In this document: positions 57,457 through 64,000 of the stretch, piece by piece
Numbering within the stretch: the stretch's first letter is position 1
Layout of the letters: each line of letters begins with the position of its first letter
DNA from: Pseudogemmobacter faecipullorum
GTDB taxonomy: Bacteria; Pseudomonadota; Alphaproteobacteria; Rhodobacterales; Rhodobacteraceae
Length of the DNA stretch: 64,000 bases
Reading direction: 5' to 3'
Assembly: GCF_020539525.1 (NCBI RefSeq)
Contig: NZ_JACDXX010000003.1
Coordinates: 1 to 64,000, forward strand
The notes under the pieces: generated by a model
The model's input: the letters and a program-made list of their open reading frames with translations, nothing else
Told to the model about the DNA's origin: nothing
Database searches by the model: none
Made by a program: the position numbers and the translations under genes

Positions 57457-58434
57457 ATGAGCGGACTTCTGGCGCTTCTGGATGATGTTTCCGCGATTGC
57501 CAAAATCGCGGCGGCTTCGGTGGATGATATTGCCGCCAATGCGGCAAAGGCCGGCACCAAGGCGATGGGGGTGCTGATCGATGATGCGGCGGTGACGCCA
57601 AAATATGTCACCGGTTTCCAGGCCAGCCGCGAGCTGCCGATCATCTGGCGTATCGCGCGCGGCTCGATCTTCAATAAGATGGTGATCCTGCTGCCGGCGC
57701 TGATGCTGCTCGAGAGCTTCCTGCCTGATGTCATTCCTTATCTGCTGATGCTGGGTGGTGCCTATCTGTGCTTTGAGGGTGCCGAAAAGATCTGGCATGC
57801 GCTTTTCCCGCATGATGAGGGGCAGATCGCGGCCGATATGAGCACCGGCGATCCGCTGCGGCTGGAGGAGGAGCGCGTCGCGGGCGCGATCAAGACCGAT
57901 TTCATCCTCTCGGCCGAGATCATGACCCTGTCGCTTTCGGTGATCGAGAGCAACAGCCTGTGGATGCAGGGCATCACCCTGGCGGTTGTGGCAGTGCTGG
58001 TTACGGCGCTGGTCTATGGTGTGGTGGCGGTAATCGTAAAGCTCGACGATATGGGGCTTTATATTGCCGAGACCGGCCGGACCGGCGTCGGGCGCAGCTT
58101 TGGCCGTGGTCTGGTGCATTTCGTGCCGGTGCTGCTGAAACTGCTTTCGGTGATCGGCACCGCGGCCATGCTCTGGGTGGGTGGCAATATCGTGCTGCAT
58201 GGGCTGGATGTGACCGGGATCTGGTCCTGGCCCTATCAGACCATCCATCATATCGCCGAAGCCGTGGCTTTGCAGGTCGGCACGGCAATGGGCTTTGTCA
58301 GCTGGGCGGTCACCGCTTTGTTTGACGGCATTTTCGGGCTGATCTTCGGGCTTTTGCTCATCCCGGTGGCGCTGAAGGTGATCGGGCCGGTGCTGGCAAA
58401 ACTGCGCGGTAAACCGGCGGCGGCGGGGCATTAA
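57457..58434 (+). CDS. DUF808 family membrane protein (YedI-like)
   Basis: The 325-residue protein begins MSGLLALLDDVSAIAKIAAA and carries GFQASRELPIIWRIARGS and SAEIMTLSLSVIESN, features of the DUF808/YedI family. About six membrane segments are predicted. The function of the family is unknown. It is divergent from gap2. Confidence 0.9.
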   Translation: MSGLLALLDDVSAIAKIAAASVDDIAANAAKAGTKAMGVLIDDAAVTPKYVTGFQASRELPIIWRIARGSIFNKMVILLPALMLLESFLPDVIPYLLMLGGAYLCFEGAEKIWHALFPHDEGQIAADMSTGDPLRLEEERVAGAIKTDFILSAEIMTLSLSVIESNSLWMQGITLAVVAVLVTALVYGVVAVIVKLDDMGLYIAETGRTGVGRSFGRGLVHFVPVLLKLLSVIGTAAMLWVGGNIVLHGLDVTGIWSWPYQTIHHIAEAVALQVGTAMGFVSWAVTALFDGIFGLIFGLLLIPVALKVIGPVLAKLRGKPAAAGH

Positions 58435-58495
58435 GCCCGGCCGCGCGCCATGCTGCGGGGCGCTCTCGCGGCTTCAAGCACTCAGATCTCTGGTC

Positions 58496-59401
58496 TCAGC
58501 CCCGGCTGCGGCCGAGGCTGCTCAGCGAATAGATCACCAGCGCTGCCCAGATAAAGCCGAAGGCCACCAGCTTGGTCTGGCTGAAAGGCTCGTCAAACAC
58601 GAAGACCGCGATCAGGAAGATCATGGTGGGTGAGATATATTGCATCAGCGCGATGGTGGTCAGCCGCAGCTTCTTGGCCCCATTGGCGTAAAGCATCAGC
58701 GGCACCGCCGTCACAATGCCAAGCAGGAACAGCAGCAAAGACTGCCATCCCGGTCCGGTGCCAAAAGCAATGCCCCGCCCGCTGAGCATCAGCCAGACCA
58801 GCAGCGCAAGGGCAAAGGGCATGACCAGCAGCACTTCCAGCGCAAAGCCCTGGTTCGGGCCGATGGGCAGGCTCTTTTTGAAATAGGCATAGAAGGCCCA
58901 GGTCAGCGTCAGCATCAGCCCGACCAGCGGCAGCCGGCCATTCTCCCAGGTCAGGATCGCCACGCCGATCGCCACCAGCGCCAGTGCCAGCCATTGCACG
59001 CCGCGCAGCCGCTCGCCCAGCAGCACGGAGCCGAGCAGGATCGAGAACAAGGGGTTGATATAATAGCCAAGCGCCGCATCCAGCGCATGGCCGGTGGTCA
59101 CGGCGATCACATAGGTCAGCCAGTTTGAGGTGATCAGCAGGGCGCAGATCATGCTCATGGCGAGCGTGCGCGGCGAGCGGAAGGCGGCGCGCAGATCGGC
59201 GGTGCGGCCCAGCCAGGCCAGTACCAGCAGCGAGACCGGCACCGACCACAAAGCCCGGTGTACCAGCACTTCCAGCGGCGAGACCGCTTTAAGCGCATTC
59301 ATATAAAGGGGCAGCATGCCCCAGATCACATAGGCGGCGAGGGCATAGAGAAAGCCGGAAAGGCTGTCTGATCCCGTCTGTTCGGTGCTGTGCTTGTCCA
59401 T
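58496..59401 (-). CDS. rarD: RarD-type EamA-family transporter
   Basis: A 301-residue protein with ten membrane helices and two EamA domains. The start region YALAAYVIWGMLPLYMNALK and the FVFDEPFSQTKLVAFGFIW end are typical of RarD, once named a chloramphenicol-sensitivity protein. Substrate unknown. Confidence 0.9.
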   Translation of the reverse strand: MDKHSTEQTGSDSLSGFLYALAAYVIWGMLPLYMNALKAVSPLEVLVHRALWSVPVSLLVLAWLGRTADLRAAFRSPRTLAMSMICALLITSNWLTYVIAVTTGHALDAALGYYINPLFSILLGSVLLGERLRGVQWLALALVAIGVAILTWENGRLPLVGLMLTLTWAFYAYFKKSLPIGPNQGFALEVLLVMPFALALLVWLMLSGRGIAFGTGPGWQSLLLFLLGIVTAVPLMLYANGAKKLRLTTIALMQYISPTMIFLIAVFVFDEPFSQTKLVAFGFIWAALVIYSLSSLGRSRG

Positions 59402-59472
59402 AACCCTTCCTATCCCCGCTCCCGGGGCGCGGCGAGGGGCGAAGTTGTTTCGGTCACAAAGCCGTGTGGCGC

Positions 59473-60018
59473 TCAGATCTGGCGCCAGTCTCCCGGGGTA
59501 AGCCCCTCCAGCGTCCAGCTCCCGATGCGCCAGCGGATCAGCCGCAGCGTCGGATGGCCGATGGCAGCGGTCATGCGCCGCACCTGGCGGTTGCGCCCCT
59601 CACGGATCGTCAGCTCGATCCAGGCGTCGGGGATGGACTGGCGCACCCGGATCGGCGGATTGCGCGGCCAGAGCCAGGCGGGCGCCCCGACCATCCGCGC
59701 CCGGGCGGGCAGGGTCATGCCGTCTTTCAGCATCACGCCCTGTTGCAAAGCCTCAATCGCCCTCGCATCGGGCAGGCCCTCGACCTGGGCGTAATAGGTC
59801 TTTTCGGTCTTATGCTTCGGATCCGCGATCCGCGCCTGCAGGCGACCATCATCGGTCAGCAGTACCAGCCCCTCGGAATCGCGGTCAAGCCGCCCGGCCG
59901 GATAGACATCCGGCACATCGAGCACCGCCGAAAGGGTCGGGCGGGGCGAGGGGCTCTTCAGGTCGGTAAACTGACAGAGCATGTCGAAGGGTTTGTTCAG
60001 AAGGATCGTGCGCGCCAT
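59473..60018 (-). CDS. Pseudouridine synthase, RluE/RsuA group
   Basis: The 181-residue protein has the catalytic aspartate in AGRLDRDSEGLVLLTDDG, LLNKPFDMLCQFTD at the start and IREGRNRQVRRMTAAIGHPT near the end. It lacks an S4 domain, as RluE does. RluE makes pseudouridine 2457 in E. coli 23S rRNA; the target here is inferred. ATG 60018 is chosen since the family begins MARTILLNKP. Confidence 0.9.
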   Translation of the reverse strand: MARTILLNKPFDMLCQFTDLKSPSPRPTLSAVLDVPDVYPAGRLDRDSEGLVLLTDDGRLQARIADPKHKTEKTYYAQVEGLPDARAIEALQQGVMLKDGMTLPARARMVGAPAWLWPRNPPIRVRQSIPDAWIELTIREGRNRQVRRMTAAIGHPTLRLIRWRIGSWTLEGLTPGDWRQI

Positions 60019-60090
60019 GGCCCTGTGTCGCACAGGCCCGGACAAAAGGGAATTGCGCCGGCGGGCTCTGAATGCGGCGGGCTCTGGGAA

Positions 60091-60128
60091 TGCATGATTT
60101 GATGTGTTGTAAAGTATCAAATCATGCA
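60091..60128. repeat. Perfect 13-bp inverted repeat upstream of the pseudouridine synthase
   Basis: TGCATGATTTGAT (60091-60103) and ATCAAATCATGCA (60116-60128) are exact complements with a 12-base spacer. The AT-rich sequence stands out from its surroundings. It lies 73 bases before the pseudouridine synthase start and 12 bases outside the IS3-type element. Confidence 0.9.
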
Positions 60129-60180
60129 GCAAAGAGGCAGGGGTAATCCTCCCCGTTTTAACGGGTTGCAGAAGCAGACT

Positions 60181-60640
60181 TCAGGCAGTCATCTGTAGTT
60201 TCCGGGCGGGTGTGATGCCGCCGATACCCATGTTGGGGCGCTCATTGTTGTAAGTTCATAGCCAGTCGGTTGCGACCTCCTGCGCCTCCTCGATGGTTTC
60301 AAAGATGCAGCGGTCCAGCCATTCATGCCGGACCGTTCTGTTGTATCGTTCGACATAAGCGTTCTGCTGGGGCTTCCCGGGCCGGATATTGTTCAGGGCG
60401 ATGCCCTGCTTCTCGGCCCGGATCATCAGCGTAGAGCTGATGTATTCCGGACCATTATCCACTCGTATAGCCCGAGGTTTACCGCGCCACTCGATGATCC
60501 GGTTCAGCGACCGGACGACCCGCTCGGCCGGGCGCGAGAAGTCGACCTCGAGCCCGGGCCTTCGCGGCTGAAGTCGTCCGGCACGTTAGCAGCCGGAACT
60601 GGCGGCCATCGGTCACTCGAACCGGTGGCGTTCGCGTGGC
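60181..60640 (-). pseudogene. IS3-family orfB remnant (frameshift and nonsense)
   Basis: VTDGRQFR and VPDDFSREG lie in different frames, then VDNGPEYISSTLMIRAEKQG and NIRPGKPQQNAYVERYNRTV follow, ending with a premature TGA at 60256-60258. The codons after this stop still read TYNNERPNMGIGGITPARKL, so a tryptophan codon TGG became TGA. The N-terminal two thirds of OrfB are missing. Confidence 0.85.
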
Positions 60641-60792
60641 CCGACATCCATGCCGCCATATTTCGAGCGCCATTTGCAGAAGCTCGCCGTGCTGATCCCA
60701 TGCTCACGGCAAAGTTCAGGCACGGCCACACCGCTCTCAGCCTGGCGAAGCACAGCCATGATCTGCGGTTCCGTGAAACGGCTCTTTCTCAT
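60613..60792 (-). pseudogene. IS3-family orfA remnant
   Basis: Starting at ATG 60792 the frame reads MRKSRFTEPQIMAVLRQAES and continues EHGISTASFCKWRSKYGGMD, the helix-turn-helix N-terminus of OrfA. After about residue 49 homology stops at the deletion point and the frame ends ten codons later. Confidence 0.85.
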
Positions 60793-61135
60793 TCGAATCT
60801 CCTCAGCTCACGGCTCACGAGAAAATCCTACTTCTGCAGCACCTTAACCATGGGGAGGATTACCCGTCTTCCGGCATCGCGCCAGGATTTCTGGCCCGCT
60901 TTTCCCGGGCGCTTTCCCGAAGACATAAGGCGGCAAAGCAAAAGCAGCCGCTGATCCGCCAATATCGCCGGGCAGGGCGGCCAGGGTGCAAGACCTGATC
61001 CGGCCCTTCTGCCGCGCCCCGGCCGCCCGGGCGGGAGGCGGTCCCGCGGCTGGCGGCGATCAGGCGGCCAGAGTGACACATCCCTGTTGCAAAGATGTCT
61101 TAGGGCCCTCCCCAGGAACCGCCTGAGGGAATATT

Positions 61136-63298
61136 ATGACCGCACGTCTGCTTTCTGCCGCATCCGCCCTGGCCCTGCTCGCCAGCCCCGCGCTTGCTGA
61201 CAGTTTCAACCGCATCGCCTCTTTCCCGGTCGCAGCCAATATGGCCGGGGGCGAGGATAAAGCGCGCGAGACTTCGGCTGAAATCATCTCGGTCTCAGAG
61301 GATGGCAATGTGCTGATCTATACCGACAGCCCGCTGGGCGTGGTCGGGCTGATCGATATTTCGGATGCCAGGGCACCGAAACCGCTGGGAAATGTCGCGC
61401 TTAAGGGTGAGCCGACCACGGCGCATATCATCGGCGGCAAGGCCTTTGTCGGGGTGAATACCTCAGAAAGCTATACCAGCCCCTCGGGCCATCTCGCGGT
61501 GATCGATATGGCGACGGCACAGCAGGTTGCCAGCTGCGATCTGGGCGGGCAGCCGGATTCGGTGGCCGTTGCCCCCGATGGCAGCTTCCTTGCGGTGGCG
61601 ATCGAGAATGAGCGCGACGAGGAGGCAGGCGATGGCGGTCTGCCGCAGATGCCAGCGGGCTATGTGGTGAAACTGCCACTGCTGCAGGGCGAGGCTGATT
61701 GCGCCAGCCTGCAGAAGATCGATCTGACCGGGCTGGCAGAGGTTGGCGGCGAGGATCCCGAGCCGGAATTCGTCGATATTAACGGCGCAGGCGAGATCGT
61801 CGTCACTTTGCAGGAAAATAACCATATCGTGGTGATCGGTGCTGATGGCGCGGTCGCGCATCATTTCCCGGCCGGGGCAGTGGTGCTGGAAAATGTCGAC
61901 AGCAAAACCGATGGCAGGCTCGATTTCACCACCACGACCGACCCGATCCCGCGCGAGCCGGATGCGGTGAAATGGGTTGATGCCGATCACTTCGCCACCT
62001 CCAATGAGGGCGACTGGAAGGGCGGCTCGCGCGGCTTCACCATCTGGAAAAAAGACGGCACCGTGGTTTACGATGCGGGCAACAGCCTGGAACATGCGAT
62101 TGCTGAGATCGGCCACTACCCGGAAAAACGCTCAAAATCCAAAGGGGTCGAGATCGAGGGTATGGAATTCGCCCGTTTCGGCGATGTGCCCTATCTCTTC
62201 GTTCTGTCCGAGCGGGGCTCGGTTGCGGCGGTCTATGATGTCACCGACCTTGCCGCGCCGAAGCTGACCCAGCTGCTGCCCTCGGGCATTTCGCCCGAAG
62301 GCGCGGTGGCGATCCCGGCGCGCAATCTGCTGGTCACCGCTAATGAGGCCGATCTGGGCGAGGATGGCGCGGCACGCGCCCATGTCATGATCTATGAATT
62401 GTCGGATGCGGCCCCGGCCTATCCGATGCTGAGCTCGAAAGGGGCGGATCGGCTGATCGGCTGGGGCGCGCTTGGTGCGCTGGCCTCGGTCGAAGGGCGC
62501 GAGGGCCGTCTCTTCGCCGCCTCGGACAGCGTCTATAGCGCTATGCCCTCGATCTATGAGATCGACATCACCCAAAGCCCGGCGCAGATCATCGGCCAGA
62601 CCCTGATCACCCGTGGCGGCCAGGCGGCGCAGAAGCTCGATATCGAGGGGCTGACTTCGGATGGCGAGGGTGGCTTCTGGCTGGCCAGTGAGGGCAATGC
62701 CGAAAAGCTGGTGCCCCATGCCATCCTGCAGGTGAACGGACAGGGCGAGATTAAACGCGAGATCTCGCTGCCGGTTGAGCTGCTGGCGCATCAGACCCGC
62801 TTTGGCGCCGAAGGGATTGCGAAGGTCGGTGATACGCTCTGGCTGGCGATGCAGCGTGAATGGGGCGATGATGTGAAGGGCCAGGTGAAACTGCTCTCCT
62901 ATAATCTTGCAAGCGAGGAATGGGGCGCGGTGGCCTATCCGCTCGAGGAAAAGGGCGAGGGCTGGATGGGCCTGTCGGAGCTGACCGTTCATGGCGATTA
63001 TGCCTATGTCATCGAGCGCGACAATCTGATCGGCGATCAGGCGAAGGTGAAAAAGATCTTCCGGGTGAAGCTTGCGGATCTGCAGCCGGTGCAGCCAGGC
63101 GAGCCCCTGCCGCTGGTGGCGAAAGAGGAAATGCGCGATCTGATCCCCGAGCTGAAAGCGCTGACCAATGGCTATGTGGTTGATAAGGTTGAGGGTCTGG
63201 CCTTTGATCATGAGGGCAATGCCTGGATCATCACCGATAATGACGGGGTTGATGACAGTTCGGGCGAGACCCTGTTCTGGAATGCCGGCAAGCTCTGA
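61136..63298 (+). CDS. Secreted phytase-like esterase (esterase-like activity of phytase family)
   Basis: The 720-residue protein has a clear signal peptide (LLSAASALALLASPALA, cut before DSFNRI), then repeats of a beta-propeller type (VAPDGSFLAVAIENERDEE, VEGLAFDHEGNAWIITDND at the end). The last region is the esterase-like domain linked to phytases. It is probably periplasmic. Substrate is not determined; phosphate starvation control was not visible upstream. ATG 61136 follows TGAGGGA. Confidence 0.82.
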   Translation: MTARLLSAASALALLASPALADSFNRIASFPVAANMAGGEDKARETSAEIISVSEDGNVLIYTDSPLGVVGLIDISDARAPKPLGNVALKGEPTTAHIIGGKAFVGVNTSESYTSPSGHLAVIDMATAQQVASCDLGGQPDSVAVAPDGSFLAVAIENERDEEAGDGGLPQMPAGYVVKLPLLQGEADCASLQKIDLTGLAEVGGEDPEPEFVDINGAGEIVVTLQENNHIVVIGADGAVAHHFPAGAVVLENVDSKTDGRLDFTTTTDPIPREPDAVKWVDADHFATSNEGDWKGGSRGFTIWKKDGTVVYDAGNSLEHAIAEIGHYPEKRSKSKGVEIEGMEFARFGDVPYLFVLSERGSVAAVYDVTDLAAPKLTQLLPSGISPEGAVAIPARNLLVTANEADLGEDGAARAHVMIYELSDAAPAYPMLSSKGADRLIGWGALGALASVEGREGRLFAASDSVYSAMPSIYEIDITQSPAQIIGQTLITRGGQAAQKLDIEGLTSDGEGGFWLASEGNAEKLVPHAILQVNGQGEIKREISLPVELLAHQTRFGAEGIAKVGDTLWLAMQREWGDDVKGQVKLLSYNLASEEWGAVAYPLEEKGEGWMGLSELTVHGDYAYVIERDNLIGDQAKVKKIFRVKLADLQPVQPGEPLPLVAKEEMRDLIPELKALTNGYVVDKVEGLAFDHEGNAWIITDNDGVDDSSGETLFWNAGKL

Positions 63299-63320
63299 GC
63301 CAGCCTGAATCCTGATCAGA

Positions 63321-63350
63321 CCGGGCTGCATCTTTGCAGCCCGGTTTCGT
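63321..63350 (+). terminator. Rho-independent terminator of the phytase-like gene
   Basis: A perfect 10-bp stem, CCGGGCTGCA and TGCAGCCCGG, with tetraloop TCTT, followed by TTTCGTTTT. Confidence 0.92.
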
Positions 63351-63423
63351 TTTATCTGGCTGCGTTTTACCGGGCCTGATCTTACCGGGCCTCGTCTTAC
63401 CTGGCTTCATTTTGCCGGGCGCG
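63350..63423. repeat. Five degenerate 15-bp tandem units
   Basis: Consecutive units TTTTATCTGGCTGCG, TTTTACCGGGCCTGA, TCTTACCGGGCCTCG, TCTTACCTGGCTTCA and TTTTGCCGGGCGCG start at the T-run of the terminator. They lie between the phytase gene and the convergent helicase gene. Confidence 0.85.
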
Positions 63424-63477
63424 TCGCGTCCCGGGCCGGACAGAGCAGAAGGCAGAAGCCTGGCGGGCCCGGTCTGA

Positions 63478-64000
63478 TCAGGCCCGGCCCGGCAGATCAG
63501 GCAAAGCGCAGAGGCTATTGACGAGGCGCATCTGTGCCGGGGTCTCACAGGCGCTTTCGCGCAGGCCAGGCGCACCAAAGACCAGGGCCAGGGCTTTGGC
63601 GCGCGACACCGCGACATTGATGCGGTTCAGCGACAGCAGAAACTCCATCCCGCGTGAGGTCTCTTCAGCCGAGGAAGCGGTCATAGACACGAGGCAGACC
63701 GGCGCTTCCTGGCCCTGGAATTTATCGACTGTGCCGACCCGGACCTGCTCGGGCAAAGCCTCGCGCAGAGCATTGACCTGGGCATTATAGGGCGCGACGA
63801 CGATAATATCCGCAGGGCGCAGCGAGCGCAGGCGCCCCTCTTTATTGCGCCAGCTGCCGCCGAGCAGGGCCTGCACCGCAGCGGCAATGGCGCTGACCTC
63901 CTCGCTGGCGATCTGGGTATTGCCCTGATGCGCCACCGGGCACCAGAACACGCCGGCTTCGGGGAAAGCGGTGCCGGTGACCGCCTGGCGCGCGGCATCG
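63478..64000 (-). CDS. UPF1/DNA2-like superfamily 1 helicase, C-terminal part (continues beyond the window)
   Basis: The frame is open from the right edge to TGA at 63478-63480, giving 174 codons. It contains helicase motifs V and VI: VVAPYNAQVNALREALPEQV, GTVDKFQGQEAPVCLVSM and LNRINVAVSRAKALALVFG, the UPF1/DNA2 pattern. Some proteins of this class in alphaproteobacteria carry an N-terminal RecB-like nuclease, but that region is not visible. Stop and end are clear; the start is outside. Confidence 0.85.
   Translation of the reverse strand, partial: DAARQAVTGTAFPEAGVFWCPVAHQGNTQIASEEVSAIAAAVQALLGGSWRNKEGRLRSLRPADIIVVAPYNAQVNALREALPEQVRVGTVDKFQGQEAPVCLVSMTASSAEETSRGMEFLLSLNRINVAVSRAKALALVFGAPGLRESACETPAQMRLVNSLCALPDLPGRA

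Larger units (their letters stand above)
60141..60865 (-). mobile_element. Internally deleted IS3-type element with intact ends
   Basis: Both ends carry an identical 14-bp inverted repeat, GGGTAATCCTCCCC, and homology extends further in (GCAGAAG). Inside, orfA keeps only about 50 residues and orfB only its last third. A complete element would be about 1.2-1.3 kb, so roughly half is lost. The ends could still be moved by a transposase from elsewhere. No obvious target duplication is seen. Confidence 0.85.

Noticed and set aside
60099-60120. TTGAT...ATCAA as an FNR site
   Set aside because: FNR boxes have four bases between the halves; here there are twelve.
63231-63617. Minus frame with PGKTR-like pentapeptide repeats
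   Set aside because: It overlaps the helicase and phytase genes out of frame and the peptide pattern is a by-product of the 15-bp DNA repeat.

Overview
The window looks like chromosome from a high-GC alphaproteobacterium of the Rhodobacterales (Rhodobacter/Paracoccus relatives; I cannot name the genus). The evidence is the gene set and order (ctrA-ligA-recG, ccmF-ccmH-enoyl-CoA hydratase, edd-eda, a DUF2852 gene beside glnE), an alphaproteobacterial SOS box (GTTC-N7-GTTC), a CtrA-type box (TTAA-N7-TTAAC), a DksA without its zinc cysteines, and a CckA kinase. Most of the window is dense housekeeping DNA on both strands with short operons and many overlapping stop/start codons.

Layout. 1-520: the 3' end of an IS5-type insertion sequence sits inside ctrA, leaving only the DNA-binding third of that cell-cycle regulator. 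672-5020: ligA-recG. 5164-5365: an SOS-box-preceded gene for a 40-residue membrane peptide, followed by a terminator and 15 perfect copies of a 7-bp repeat. 5744-9142: Fe-S scaffold protein, hisI, then gluQ, trmFO and a small gene behind gyrA (9139-11973). 12171-18099: lysine aminomutase-like enzyme, arginase, cytochrome c maturation genes and an enoyl-CoA hydratase. 18265-20878: ilvBH with a complete leader-peptide attenuator. 21026-26050: bpt, a DUF2852 protein, glnE and a small conserved gene. 26147-28776: Entner-Doudoroff genes eda and edd with a 12-bp palindromic operator. 28996-38947: rRNA methyltransferase, PIN protein, M48 protease, vWA/MoxR pair, dksA, FAD monooxygenase, xthA, erpA, dgt. 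39000-40829: dsbB, zinc protease and tRNA-Leu(CAA). 40860-42215: a graveyard of IS66 and IS3 remnants. 42256-50941: rsmB-like, cckA, a sulfotransferase-like gene, recA, alaS and a DUF1330 gene. 51109-54766: mmsA with a divergent LysR regulator, a CBS protein and coaD. 54855-57168: two GAPDH genes with a 48-residue membrane protein between them. 57457-60018: DUF808, rarD and a pseudouridine synthase. 60141-60865: an internally deleted IS3-type element with intact inverted repeats. 61136-63298: secreted phytase-like esterase. 63478-64000: the C-terminal part of a UPF1-like helicase, cut by the window edge.

Links between genes. cckA carries an exact CtrA box in its promoter although ctrA itself is broken at the left edge. 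edd, gap1 and gap2 share variants of one palindrome, suggesting joint control by a LacI-type regulator of central carbon flow. recA and the 40-residue membrane peptide both have SOS boxes, making the peptide a candidate damage-induced checkpoint protein. Several intergenic regions hold degenerate short-period repeats, some of which appear to have grown from the stop-codon end of the neighbouring gene.
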